Part shown: positions 14,401 through 29,400 of the stretch, piece after piece
Layout of the letters: each line of letters opens with the position of its first letter
Position numbering within the stretch: position 1 is the first letter of the stretch
Assembly: GCA_030386875.1 (NCBI GenBank)
Contig: CM059575.1
Location: 45,786,859 to 45,850,858, forward strand
Source: Morinoia aosen
Lineage: Eukaryota; Arthropoda; Malacostraca; Amphipoda; Talitridae
Length of the DNA stretch: 64,000 nt
Direction: 5' to 3'
Program-made: the position numbers and the translations under genes
Notes under the pieces: generated by a model
Databases searched by the model: none
What the model saw: only the letters and a program-made list of their open reading frames with translations
Told to the model about the DNA's origin: nothing

Positions 14401-17400
14401 GGTGTTTTTTTGAGGGTTTATCGAAACACTAATCAAGGGATTCCTGTTCTGCTTTCCGTCATTAACTTGTGTTGATGAAGGGCAACAAGTTACCAATTGA
14501 GTACAAATCTGGACTGTTCAGTGACCAAACCATCAGATTAACTTCCTTGCAACCATCAGCCATTGCTTTGTGAACTATCTCTGAGCAGACCATTATCCTG
14601 TTGAAACACAAAGGATTTTCTGCCTTATAGAGGTTGGCTTGAAAAGCTGGGTATTAATGGTTTTTCAAGAAGCTGGCAGTAATCTGTAAAATCCAATTTA
14701 ACTCCAGAGGTTACTTTATATGGGCCAATTCCTCATTTCCTTTTACCTTAGCCCAAACGTTACCCCTCTACGACTTGCTGACGGCGGACACGTGTGCACA
14801 CTAGGAGTTGTTCAATAACCAACTGGACGAGCATCCATCAGGTCCTTCCAAGGTGGCTCGGCATTCATCAGTGAAAAGGACATTTTGGAAATTCATTTTC
14901 ATATATCTTTCTGCCCAATCAACTCTTTTAGCCTTGTGAATTTTATACAGAGGAGGGTTTTTTTCTTGGACTCTCGCTTTTCCAAGAGTTTTGAGGATCT
15001 TGCACTTTGCTCTTTTTCCCATCGCTGGTACTCCTGCAGCTTTGAATATTTTTTTGCTAGTTGAATGAGGTTGTCGAACAATCTTTCCAGCAAGTTTATG
15101 GGTGTCAATTAGTTGCTTTAAATAATATATTTTGGGGAATTTTTTGATGTTTTTTGGCATTAAAAACGTATGCTTTTATTGTGCGATGGTCTCGACCCAT
15201 TTTCTTTGATATTTCCTGTGTAGAAATGTTGTCACCAAGCATTGCAGTAATTTTTACTCGATCTAATTCTGTGTTAAACCAGCTTTCTTTCTCATTTTGG
15301 TGACTATTTTTTTAATATTACATAATCTAAATGTTTACTTGCAGAATGGCACTTTATTATATCACAGTATATAACTCGATTATTATATTTAGCATTTAAG
15401 ATCACTGTAAGCAAAAGAAAATCCATATGTTAATGAAATTTAAATAATTCCAATGAATAGATTTGTGAAAATACGAAGTTTATTTGAAAAAACAGTGAGT
15501 GTATAATTAAGGTGAACGCACTGTAATAGTAGCAGCACTGACTCTATGTACATTAGCTCATCCCAATTGAATGTATCATAGACAACCTTGATCATAGTGT
15601 ATCATAAATCCATAATTCACTCAAACATTATGTCCCCTAATTTACCTGTGTACAGTGTACTCTAAATTTGTGACTCATTGCAGCGTGAAGCGATTATTAA
15701 CCGAAGATATTGGCGAGAGCCTGGAGGAGCCGCTCTCATTGCCCCGCCACCTGCCCATCTGCGACCGCCTCCCCTCTGCGTTGCCTCCAATGTTGGAGCG
15801 GCTGCGCTCTGCTGACGTGACCGTGGGCCGCTGCAGCCGTGCTGCCACCTACCTCTCCAAACTCGGGGCCGAGGGGGACTTGCAGGAGGCTGGCCACAGA
15901 GTTGCACTTGCTCTCCAGAAAGTAAGAGTCTTTAGTTTCTCTACTTTTTTATTTCAGTGGTTTTTCAAACAGAGGGGCATAAGGCATAAGCTGGCGCAGT
16001 CTGTGTGTCATTTTCGTAGGAATGGATGTAATCCTACTCTTCATGACACTCTTGGACCACTCTTTGCCTGTGTTTCTCGAGTCGATTAGATAACCTATCC
16101 TATCAAAAGCTGTCATGCATTGTTCAGGTTCTTATGATGAGAAAGACTTGTCGTTTTGTTGTCTGAAAAATATGAAATAGCGCAATTTAGAAGAAAATGC
16201 CTGTTAGAGTTTTGTCTCGCAACTTGCCACAACGCAGGTGGCCGCCTTGTCCAAGTGGTTGTAACAGCGCGCACGCGCGCTTTTTAGAGGAAGGGTCGCC
16301 GACACAATTCCTGGCAATACTAGCATTGTGATTCTCATTCTTTGGAAAAAGGAAAACTCAGTCATAATTTCCCCATCCTCCCAAATTTGGAAAAGGGTGC
16401 TATCTCCATCGGCGGTAACTGTCGTTGCATCATGGTGTCAATTATGAGGGATTTGAAAAACCAATGTACAAGATGATATGTACCAGGCAGGCTTCATTGG
16501 TGTCATACTTGAATGCTAGAGGTGACCACTGACATAATGTAGCTTGGGTAAACCAGCGAGAATTTCGCCTCTGTTAGTTATTATACCCTAATTTTTATTT
16601 CGTGGATGAAATATATAATAAATTCTATTAAAATGCTTGCCGAACACAAAAGTGAAAATGACACGCGAGTAAAATTGTTAGGTAAATCAACGGATATGAA
16701 TAGACTCTAAGTGACTAAATTGTACTTCTCTTTAAGACTTCTTTTCCTTTACTTTCTGATTTAATCGCACTGCAAGGCACTACGTTGATGTTTTTAATTT
16801 TAATAAAGAATATTTAGGCGCTGCCACCAGATGTCGAAACCTCAAAATTAATTGTTTATAATTAAGTTGACTTTGCGTATGCGTTACTGGGTGGCGTTGG
16901 CACGCAAGCGTTAGCCTCTACGTCCATCCCTACTCATATATCACGTCTTTGGTAGTGGCACTTGTTTCAAATGGTGAATTCGTGCGAGAGAGAGAGAGGA
17001 TAAAGAAAAAGGCCAAAGATTTGGACTTAACTCTGGAGAGGCAGGTACTGGACGGCGGGAACACGTGCCGGCAAAGACGTGACGACGGTAACGACTTCAA
17101 AATTCCACTCAAAAATCACACTTCCGCTATGACCGCTCAACTGAACCGCAACAAGACTAGTGCCTGATAACTACATGCCAGGCTACTTTTATGAAGGAAC
17201 GTAAAAAATTATATAAATTCTTCATACTAAACAAAACTATGATATACGTCTAAAATAATCATGTACTGAAATTGTACTAGGTTAATTATTTGAATTCTAC
17301 TGGATATTATTTTGATCTGTGCAAAATTTTAGTGGATTAATTTTTGTGAAGAATATAATGCTGTTTGAAAATGGACTATGGTTGTGATATGAGTGTTTGT

Positions 17401-20400
17401 TGAGTTTGAGGTGTACCTGGCAGAGAGCGGGCCCGCGGTGGGTGCTGCACAACCTGGCCGCCCTCTACTGGCGCGCCGTGGGCAACTTGTGGAACGGCGT
17501 CGAGTGCCTCAGGGGCGTGCTGGCAGAGGAGGGCGCTGTGCTGGGGGAGCTCCACCATCTTCATCCTCAAGGTGCGGCGAGCCTCACATCCATGCTGTAA
17601 AATCCTCCAGAGTTTGATGAATCCGTAATTTATTCGATGTGACTAGTCGTATAGATCTTCATGGTCAGTGAAGAATGTTTGCTGTAAGGTTAGTTCAACT
17701 GCCCTGATTGGTTTTAACATTCATTATATTGGTAAACACTTGTGTGTGTTACTTTTAGGGTACTTTTAATATTTCAGTTGAGTTGAGCAATATTTTGTGT
17801 GTTATGGGTTAGTTTCCGGTTCTGCTGAATTCTATTCATCTATTATTTTCTAGCATTGTCGTGCCCACTTGCAAGGGCAAGTAGGTCGTTACTGTGGGCG
17901 CATCTTCAATGTATGTCCATTTCATAGGAAATTTATTCTCGGTAGACGAGTCAAATTTTCCAGCATTGAAAAAAAAATTTGCTTCTTTCCATTAGAGTCA
18001 CGATTTTGTATTTTTCTTTGTTCACTTCTTTTTGGCTCTCAAGATAGGTAAGCTCTGCGCTAGTGCTTCATGTGTAGGTTAGTTTGATCATCTAGCTAAA
18101 ATCAGAATTTTAATTTAATTTATGTTTCATTTTTTCAACGTTTTTATGCTTCCTTTTTTCGATCTATGTATGCAGGGTTCATACCCAATAATGTCCCTAA
18201 ATTTCTTACGAATAAAATAGTTGGAAATTGTCGTGACCATAAATTTGCCTCTTTTTTTACATTTTTGACCGCACTGAAACATCTGATATACATTGGCCTC
18301 CTTCATTTGTTACTTAACTGGAAATTTTAAACGAATGTTTTGGGCCTTGCCTGAACCTTTTTCTCTTCTATTGACGCACAGGATTATTGTACAAATATTT
18401 TTTAAATTGCTTTATAGTTGAATAGGACTGAGCAACAGGATGAATACCTTGAAAGTCACTGCTTATTTATGTATGTGTGTGGTAGCTGCGAGCAGTCGTA
18501 TGTGAGAAGTATCTAACTATATAACCATTGAAGTCAGCTCTCGGGGATTTCTCATAATCGGTCGTCGAATCACTTCTCCCTCACAATTAGAGACCACTGT
18601 AATAGGTTCAAGCATACCTTAAAAAATCAAAAATAAATTTTCTATTATGTACACTGAACAGCGTCCCCAGGGAGAAGTGGAAGGTCAAGAGCTGAAAGTT
18701 TAGATAGGCCTTCCATTTCTTGAAAAATAGTAGTATAATTTTTTGTTTGGTTACGAAATATCGATTTTTGGTTCACTGTTTTTTTTCACGTCTGTTACTT
18801 TCGTCTTCAACCTATGTTTCATAATTTTTCAATCTTGCCGTTTCTATGCACACGGTGTGGAAATAAGACTTGTGCATAGATTGTTCTTGTAATTCCATGC
18901 TAAATGAGACCTTCATCCTTCTCTTGGGAACGCCATTGCTGTGGTTAGAGAAGTCTTAAATTGACTTATAGTTTTTCTCTAATCTAATCTATACTTTGTG
19001 AGCAAATAGGAAACTGAATCTTCGTATTTTAGAATCCTCGCGTGTATTCACTAACAAATTGCTTTCAAATAATGATTCAAGAGCAGCTCGCTTCTTCCTA
19101 ATTTTCAGTACCCTGTACTGAGTAACTATTTGTGTATGTGTGCGTTCGTGCGTGTTCTGAGGTTTTCAAGTCAAAAGTTTTTAAGGGATTTTACACATTT
19201 TGGTTTGAAATTTTGTTAGGTTTTTTAGATATTTCTTGTTTGTGTATTTTATTTTTAACATTATGTAATGTATCGCTCTACATACATTCCTCTTTCTTCT
19301 AGCACTAATTAGGGAGTCCATGAATTCTCAAACGTTTTCCAGTAAATATGTATATCACTACGTTGGTTCTTCCTTTTATCTTGAGAGATTCCGTATGAAA
19401 ATTCTTTAGTCCTGGTCGTATTAGAATTAGAATCTTGAATGATGAATTCCACGTGCAGCTCTCAGACATCAACTGAGGCCCACAGTTGTACGTGGATCAA
19501 GTAATTAATTTTTCAAGAAAATTCTACTGCATTTGTGGCAGAAAAACTAGTCTGTATTGTCGTAGTGCTATTTAATGGCTATTTATTAAGCGTCAGATAA
19601 ATTAAATAAGAAAGACGCACCACTTCACGTAAATCTTTCAACATAAGCACCTCAAATTAAGGTGAAGATATGGATATAACAACTAGTTTGAAAGATTTAA
19701 AAAGAGTAGATCAACAGGTTTATCGTTCATGTAGTGACCATTTTCTTCTTGTGAGAATGGAGTAGGACATATGGTGATAGATCAGGAACAACGATCTCTT
19801 AAACAGGTTTTGTTTTTTAATGTGTGAATATTTAATTCTTCATTGAACTTTTGTGTTAGTGCTTGGTCTCCTTGTTGAACCAGTGTAACCAATATGCTTT
19901 TTTAGCGGAAAATGGCCTAGTTCATGCCGATTATTGTCCATTCGTGACACTACCTGGATTTTCAAGTTAGTTTATATTGCATACCGGTACAAATGACTAT
20001 ATCATTAGCAAAAATTGTCCATTCTTTAGTGCATTCTTTACGTTAAAGTCATGTAATTACATGGGAATAAATATTTAATTTTGTCGAAATTGCAAGAAAA
20101 CTGAGCTTTGGCGCTCCCAGGGGAACAACGTGAGGGCCCGAGCTAAAGGTTAGGTAGGCTTCCTTTTTGTTGTAATAAAATAGGTTTTTGTTTTGTTACG
20201 GACCATCTTTTTTCGGTTCACTGCTGTCCTGTTTTTCAGCACCTACTACTTTCTTCTTCATCTTTTTTCTTGTTTCATGAACTTCTTTCCTAGCTTTCTG
20301 TTTCTGTGCACCTTGTGCATAGATTCCGCGTTCCCTCAACTCCATACTAAATGGTGCCTTCCTCTTTCCTCTCTTGGAACATCTTTGTCGTGGTTAAGGG

Positions 20401-20415
20401 AGGCTAAAACTTTCT

Positions 20416-20489
<74 letters not shown>

Positions 20490-23400
20490 TATAAGAAAAA
20501 GAAAAGCTGAGCTCTGCTGCATCCTAGGGCAAAAACTCCATGTCTAAGCTGAGAACGAAATCCTAGCGGTGAATTGTTGGTGCCCCCAGATGGCGAGGAC
20601 TACGATGAAATGTGGCGCAAGTACGACACCCTCTTCGTGGACGTGGCGCTAGGTAACTTGGCGTCGCTGCTGTACGCTGTCGGGCGCGTGGATGACGCCC
20701 TCGCTCTCGCTCAGCGCGCCGTCAGCGTCGCCGACTACGTGGTGAGTGTCGCCCGCCTCACAGGTGTTGGTGTGGGCGCCTTAGGGGAGAGCGAGACGCT
20801 GCCACATCTCTCGCTTGCTTCCTAAGCGGAGTGAAGAGAGTTCGTGCAAGAGCTGTTAAAGTTGTGGACAAAATTTGAGTTATTAATTATTACTATTTGT
20901 TAAGTAGATAATAAAATGGATTTTCGTATTTTAGAATCTTTGCATGTATTCTGGCAAATCGTATTCAAATAATCATTTGTAAAAAGCTGGTATACATGAA
21001 GTTTGTCAGGACTTGCAGAAGAAAAGCTGCCATATACTAGTACGCTTCCTCCACCAAACGTTACTTTTGAGATTGTATTACTGGGAGCTTGCACTGAGTT
21101 TTTCTGCCTCCAAACTTGAAAAACACTATTCCATTTGAGTAACCCAATCTTTTTTTCGTCAGATTTCAAGAGTTTGCAGGCTCCTCTAAATGTTCCATGA
21201 TGAAATTCAAAGAATTCAACATGAGATGGTTTCAACATAAATGTTAGCAGTTGTTTCTTGAAACTTCTTGTCATTTCTTAGAATTTCATACTTATGTCGT
21301 TCAAATCAGGTATACTGTATGTAGTGGAACAAGTAAAGTATTTAAACTTCCACTTCTAAATATGATGGATGTAATTAAAATTAAATAAGGACATCATTGA
21401 AAAAATTTGTCGGCAAAAGTATGTTTATCTTCAGAAGGAGGCACTTTCGAAGTAGCATTGTTAATATATATTTTAATAGTGAATAGCGTAATTCTCATTT
21501 CAATAATCCTCAAATACTTTTCATATTTTTCTTTCAAATTTGAGAGTCTATGATGTATTATTTCATTTTTGGGATAGTATACTAATCAATGGAGCTCTCT
21601 TCTGCGAAACTGATGCGTTGAGACAAAAGTACTAGTGCGTGTTTGTGAAAATAAATCACTGTAAATAGGATTCTATTGTTTCTCTTCTATACTCCTAGGC
21701 TAGTGTTTTTGCGTAATTGATGGTTGACGACCCGGGAGTTGCGTAGAAACCTGAGAATGTTTCGCTTGGCTGTTTCTGTTGCCACGTTTTTTTATTCATT
21801 CTTGGGGACTTGTTCCTATTGTAGAAAAGGCCTATGATGTGTTGATATCTCAGTTCTCGCCATTGAGGGTGTGAACGACGAAAGTCCTTCACTGCCCCAT
21901 TCGCCAAACTGTTTCTGTTGCGCGTTCCTATGCGTGACATTGCGGTCCGTACTGTGCGGCACCATTGGTGCTGGAACCGCAGGCTGGAACCTCAGCCTGC
22001 CGGTTGACCCCTCGGGGAGTTCCATGCAAGCGGTCGCGCTGACCGGTCGTTCCATAACCGTGTCCTGAGTCACGTACAGGCAGTTGCACTGACCTGTCGA
22101 TTTGCTGTGCTAAGCTACGTTCCAGCTGTCGTGCTGACGTGTACCGTCATTTATGCGCTGTGTGTCTTGATATAGCAAGTGCAATAAAATTAAGTTCTGT
22201 CTGTCGCCGCTTCGACCGCCTTTGTCTTGTTGAACTTTACTGTGCAAGCAACCAATTATGTTTTAACCGCTTTTAACAAGCGTTTCAATAAAAACTGTGC
22301 TTTTAAAAAACCTGTTAAATTCGCCAATAAATTTAACAAACTTATTGACTTTTAAATCAACACTGGAAAAGGAAACTTGAAAAGAACAAACAATTTTTAC
22401 TGGTTTGTTGCCGTGGCCGTTGGCTTGAAGGCTTGGCCTCCAGACATTGAAAAGCCAGGGGCCCGGTGACAAGGGGTATACATATCAGGACTCATTGATG
22501 GTAATAGCTAAACTGTAAGTGCTGCTTTTCTGGAACTAAGCAGTTGCAGATTTTGGCACATGTTTTGGTTGATCTTAATTTTGAAATTGTAATCGCCGGC
22601 GTTAAACCTGCGTTTTTACCCCTATAACTTGAAGTTTATACTATTTTGTTTTGTTCTCCCTTCAGGGGGATACAACTATTGTATCTATGGGAATTAGCGC
22701 TGCCAGGGGAAAAATGTGAGGGCGCGAGCTGAGAGTTAGGTAGGCCTTCTTTTTGTTGAAATAAATTATTTATTTTTTATTATGTTAAGGACCACCTTTT
22801 TTCTGTTCACTACTGTCCTGTTTTTCAGCGCCTCTAACTTTCTTCTTCAACTTTTATCTTATTTCATTAACTTCTTTCTTAACTTGCTGTTTCTATGCCC
22901 CTTCTGCATTGATTCCTCATTCTCTTATCTCCATACTAAATGGTACCTTCCTCCTTCCTCTCTTCGATACGCTTTTTTTTGTAGCTGTTAGAGAGGCTTA
23001 AACTAACTTATAATCTCAATCTTTGTTTTGTTCATGAAATTTTGTGTCATTCGGTCGCGTTTAAAAAGCTTATCGCATTTTAGATGAAACAACCCTTAAA
23101 ACCATGCAACTACCCTCCATTCACAATGTTTGGTTTTGAGTTGAGCAAATATATGTGCTCCTTAATCCTTTAACGGGTGTCAAACTAAGGATAAAATATT
23201 CATCCTTCCAAAAGTTTCACATAAGGTACGTGATGGCTAAAATGACGTAGAAAACCATGGAAACATATTTTAAATTAAATAAATAACATTTCTCTAGATT
23301 TTGGAGCAAGAAATGTTTGATTACAGAAAAAATAATGATCACTTCGCATTTCTTAGCTTAGACAATATTAACTAATACAGAATCAATATTTTTTTTAGTT

Positions 23401-26400
23401 GTTACCAGTAGATGCTTTGCAGGTTTGCTTGATGTTCTATTCCTGTTTCGTATATCATTTCATGGATGTAAATTCAGCTCATTAGATTTCTTTCAGGGGG
23501 ATACAACTATTGTATCTATGGGAATTAGCACTCCCAGGGGAAAAATGTGTGAGGGCCCGAGCTGAGAGTTAGGTACGTCTTCTTTTTGTATGTTAAGGAC
23601 CACCTTTTTTCTGTTCGCTGCTGTCCCGTTTTTCAGCACCCACTACTTTCTTCTTTAACTTTTATCTTGTTTCATAAACTTCTTTCTCAATTTCTTGTTT
23701 TTATGCCCCTTCTTCTTAAGTTCCACGTTCCCAGATCTCCTTACTACATGATCCCTTCCTCCTTCCTCTTTTCGGAATGTTTTTTTTAGCAATTAGGGAG
23801 GCTTAAACTAACATCTGATCTAATCTCATTCGATTTAAATGTTCGAATAATGTCATGAAGTTATAAATTCACATTGGTGTGAAGTCAAGCAACTAATATA
23901 GCCACTCAAGGATGTTAACAGTATTTTGATCCAGAAACTAATTTCACATTGACATATAATTTGTTGAGATATTACAAAATTATCATGAAAACGAAATGGA
24001 AAGCGAATAGATCAGAGCACCAAGCACGTTTCACCCCAACATAACGTGTGATCGTTGGCCTACAAATAAGTACTGGCAATAAAATCGTAAGATATTAAAA
24101 TATTTTGTAAGTAACTGGGACGTAATAAACATTATGAAATTTAATGTTCAGGAAAAGCACTTTTGAGTACGTTTTTCGACCCCCAGTGTAAAAAATATTG
24201 CGTCATTAGTACTTGGCTATTCTTGCTTTCTCCCTTCGGGGGAATACAACTATTGTATCTATGGGAATCAGCACTCCCAGGTGGGAAACCGTGTAAGTGC
24301 CCGAGCTGAAAGTTAGATATGCCTTATTTTTGTTGTGAAATTTTTTGTTGTTCTGTTAAGGACCTTCTTTTTTAGTTCACTGCTGTCCTGTTTTTCAGCA
24401 CCTCTGACTTTCTTGTTCAACTTTTATCTTGTTTCATAACATTCCTTCTTATCTTATTGTTTCTATGCTCACGGAATCCTTTGCAGGAACACACTTTGTG
24501 CATAGATTCTACGTTCTCTTAATTCCATACCAAATGGTGCCTTCATCTTTCCTCTCTTTAAACATCTTTGTTGTGGTAAAGGGCGGCTAAAACTAATTTA
24601 AAATCAACTAATTACAGTGTGCTTGTACTGAATTACGATATGAACGAGTAGTGAGTTTTCTATATTTGCAAAAAAAAATTACAAAGCCAGTTTTATTGCG
24701 TGTGAATAATTTTTGTTCATTACTGTATGTGGAAGTAGATTTGAAATGGATATTGACAGCTTGCTCTTTAATGCAGATGATTTTGTAGGAAAATTTTTGT
24801 TGAGTGGAAGCATTCAAGTGTGGCTAAGGTGAGCTGGTGAGTGAAGCAGTTCCTTATCAGGTAGTTTACCTTCCCATTACTGTATGAAATTTGTCATGCA
24901 AAGCTGCTTAGTACAAAATAATTAAAAAACATATTAAAACCTCATCTACTGTAATTTTACACATAGTGTCATTCAATATTTTTCTTTTTTTGCGTCGTGA
25001 CGTATTACGCATTTTCTTCACAACTGTAGCCCGTTGTCTCTAAATGAATTTTCACGATGTTCAGAACGAGACCCAGTTCCTGCTGGGCAACCTACTGAGT
25101 ATCAAAGGGAATGTGACGGGTGCCATGCACCACTACGAGAAGGCGCTCTCCCTGGCTCCAGACCACCCGCACGCCAGGCATTATCTAACTGCCCTTGCTT
25201 GTCACGCTCGCCACATCCCTGTTCTTCAACAGCCTGCTGCTGCCTCTACTCAGGACGGCCATAAACTGTGGTGTGTAGTTGAAACCAGCAAACGCATGTA
25301 ATTCAGAGTTTCGTGTTCTTGGTGAATAGTCACAGATCTGGAGTGTAGAAAACTTTGACAGTTTTTTCATCGATAGCATGATTAGTTTTTCTAACTTATG
25401 CAAGCTGATGATTTTATCTTGACTTTATTTTTCTACCTTTTAGTGGATCTATTTCTCTAGTCTCGTCGTAGCCGTGTGACTATTGAACTTGCCTCCGTGC
25501 AGGCAGACCCGGGTCCGAGTCCCGGCGCTGTTGGCGATTTTCTCTGTTGGGTATAGGGAAAAAATTCCAAGCACAATACCCCACTCTACCCAGGTGTCTG
25601 AAATGGGTACTGGTCTTGACCGGGGGAAAGCGTCATGTCGTCCTGGCGTTAGTTATAAGACATTTGAAAATCCAATATACAAGGTGATACGTATCAGGCT
25701 TGAAATTGGAAATAAAGCATCCGTAGATGCCTTCATTATTATTAAAAAAAATAATTAGTCATCCCATAGTTATTTTCCATGAAACTGCTTTGCATTTAAG
25801 TCTTTTTTTCTCTTTGGTACAAAATAGTAGCACTACCTCTGATGAGTGCGTTCAATGCATGTGCAGCAGCAGTGATTTATGCCTTTTCATTCGATGTGTC
25901 ACGAAACTAATGTGGCGCGTAGGTTTTGTGACGGACTTCGCTACATAACTTGGAAGTCAGCACCACATTATGCCCCTAGTTCAGGTTCTTCGTTTTATAT
26001 GGCTGCCCGCGTGGGTGTCAACTCACAGCAGTCACGCTAATAGACCGCTCTTTGTATTCTGTGTTCTGGGCCTGAGTTACCGCATTATGTGTATCGTCAG
26101 GAGCTCTGTCTAGTTGTGGCCAGTTGTGTGATATTGTGTTATCTTAGCCGAACTGCTTTTACAACCTATTTTGCCTGAATTTATGCAATAAAATCTATAT
26201 CAGCAAAAATCCTTCGACCTACATGCAGTTTCAATAAACATTGAGATTTGTAATTTTAATCACTGTCAACTGTAAGCAAAAAACTATGGCTGAAACACTT
26301 ACTGGTGATGCTGGTGGGCCTAAATTTAAGCAATGGTACGGGGCTTGTGAGATGGATTAGATTGCTTCTTCTTTGAAATTCGGTTTCCCCACATTCCTGC

Positions 26401-29400
26401 CTCTCCTTAAATGCTATGTTGCACACCTCCACAGTACAGATGGGTTTATCAATACTGTTACAGAATGGCGCCACTTCCAGGGGAAAATGCGCGTTCATTC
26501 TGTTTCTTTGTTATGGTGAAGGACTATCTTTTTTCGGTTCACTGCTGTCCCGTTTTTCATCACCTACTACTTTCTTCTTAAACTTTTATCTAGTTTCACA
26601 ATCTTTTTCTCAACTTGCTCTTCCTATGCACCTTGTGCATAGATTCTGCATTCCATTGTATCCATACGAAATGGTGCCTTCTTCTCTGTGGAACGTCTTT
26701 GTAGCGGTCATGGAGGTTTAAACTAACATCTAATCTGCAGAATGACGCCTGATGCTTAACTTACTTCACTTCATTGCTCCCCGCACCATGCGTTCCTTTA
26801 ATTCATCTTGAATTTTAGGCCGTCATAGGTAATTTTCCATTCACCATGGTATTCCATTCATAGATTCTAAAGATTTTTCCATACTTCCTTGTGCAATCCA
26901 TTAATTAATTTTTTATATTTCATTCCTCAATCTAATTAAAATTTTGCGATGTTCAATCTCGAGTGTCTTGTAATTTGCGTCCGTCTAAACTCGGGAACTG
27001 GTACTGCATAAAGTCTCCTTTTGCAGCAATAGCTCTATAAATTAAATGTAAAAAGAAGAAGGACAAGAAAAAGCTGATTCTGGATGTGTGTGCCGCTGTC
27101 GATTACTACGATCATGAGACCTACATTGTCCTGTATTACATTTACCTTAATTAGTAATTCAGGCAGAAACCTAACAAGCTGCAGCAATGATGTTTTAACA
27201 TAACTTGTAAATGTAAGAGAGGCTGAGATTTTACCAGAAACTTAGGCCGTTCTGACTAGGGCTGTATCATTGTACGACAGGGTTGCTGAGGAGGAGAGTG
27301 AATTACCTCCATCTTCGTCCGAGCCTGGCAGTGGGGACGCGGACCTGCCTGAGGACGTAGAGCTGCTCAGCGTCAAAGCCTTCTGTGAGAAAGGCATCGA
27401 CTGCTCCGCTGATTCCGGTAAGCTGTTGATTGACACAAGCTTTTAAGTGCTTTTCTTTTCAAGTTATGCGAGGAAAACTTTTCTGAAAAGATTCTAATTC
27501 ATATTATTACCCAACTATAATAAGTTTGATATTAGTATACGCAATATAATACAAGTTTCGATTTATACCCTTTTTCTGACAAATTACTCTCGTGAAAAAA
27601 CAGTGACAAGGAAATTGAAATTAAAAGTTTTGAATGGCCATCTTAACCCGTCGCCACGTCCTGGACTCTTAGAAGGTCGGCAAAGCTAGCACATGTTTCA
27701 CATCAGCAAACCTAGGGTTGCCATATATGGTCTTAAGCGTCTCGTTAAGCGCTATTCATTGGTGTAAGGTAAAATTAGGTGGGGGGAACAGGAAAGGAGA
27801 GGTAACAAGCTCAAATCTGTATGAATTCTTCTGCTCAGTCTGGAGTGTAGCTACCGGCGCTGCACAACCTCTTAGAAGGCCAGCAGTGCAGCTGAGGCAT
27901 ACCAGCACACACTCTGCCTCTTAGAAGGTCCCCATCATTTTTATTTTTTTATGTTTTTTGTTCCAAAAATGGGAGTCCAAATCCACAGATTTACTCTTAG
28001 GCAAAAAATAATACCACCATTGAATTTGGGAGGAAAAGCTCTATGCATATCAAACTCTTTACAAGCAATGAAACTGCTTGAAAACAGCCTATACACAAAA
28101 TGAACTAAAAAATATAACTGTGTTTTACAAATAATGCACATAACTCCGGAACTATTAGACCAGAAAAAAAATTCACATACCACAAGATTCAGCAACTCAG
28201 AATCTATGAAAATGCATCATAAAAAAACATGAAAGTGCAATAAATAAAAAATGGCCAGTGATTTTCTGATTTCTGTTTTTTGTATTTTACCGAAATGAAA
28301 ACTCAAATTTCGTAGATTTTTGTTGGGGTAGCATCATTTTTTTCCCCACTGACAGAAAGAGCAACTCTCTCTCTTTACAATGAACCCCCAATGAAACTTC
28401 TAACATGATTAATAAATGTACAGTAAGTTGCACAGTTGACCCATTTTCTTCAAACCTCCCGGTAGGTCGACCCTGTGGAGACGGGTTAAAAGGGAGGACA
28501 AATCTAAAAGTGAAAATCAGGGAATGCTTTTCAGAATGGTTCTGGAGCAACGATTTGGTTATGAAAAGGGATTTATATTTTTAGATTTACGGAATCTAAC
28601 GCACGTGCATGAGTCACTAGAACCTCATTCATACCCGACTCACTAGAGTCAGGTACGAAGTCGCATGAAATTGTATGAACCTGCACTGCTAAATGAAGTT
28701 TGTAAGGGACTTTTTCACGCACGAACTCGTCTGATCAAGCATAATATACTCCTACACGTCTGAAAATCTCGACATCTTCCATGCACAACTTGTAAATTAA
28801 TGACCCAGGAACGATTGAGCTAGATAGAAATGGATATTTATCTTTGAAGTGATTGGAAGAAATGACGGTGTATTTCCTCACGAAGCTAAGACTATGGAAT
28901 TAAAAATTTGGAAATCCACCACCTAGTAGTTTGTTGATCCAAACGGAATTTTTTTAGGATAGGTAAACTACGGTGAATTGTTATAATAATAATTATTATT
29001 ATTGTAATTATTTATTTATTATTATAATTACCACCGTAACACCCTAACAAGCGATCCACAGAGTAAGACTCGGTATTAGATAACTTTTCTAGTACAATTC
29101 AAAGTCAATTTGTAGATGGTATCAACTATTAATGTACAGTGTATTTGGTAGTTTATGAACTCAGATCAAATTAGATTACTTGGAATATCTCGGTTGCTCG
29201 GAGGAACCTATCGAGTTCTCCTCTTAGTTCAATCGGGCCTGTGTCTCCCAGTAACTCTCTCATCACCATCTCACTCTGACAAAAGACCCGGTGTTTCAGC
29301 ACAGTATAACGTTGGCACTCAGTGAGAACATGCTCTACAGACGCAGTAACCTGACCCGTATTGCATAGCAGTGGTGCAATTCCATTCATCAAATATTTGT

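Noticed and set aside
20193..20510. A frame with a long poly-Asn run
   Set aside because: The Asn run is the translated ATA microsatellite behind a retroposon copy.
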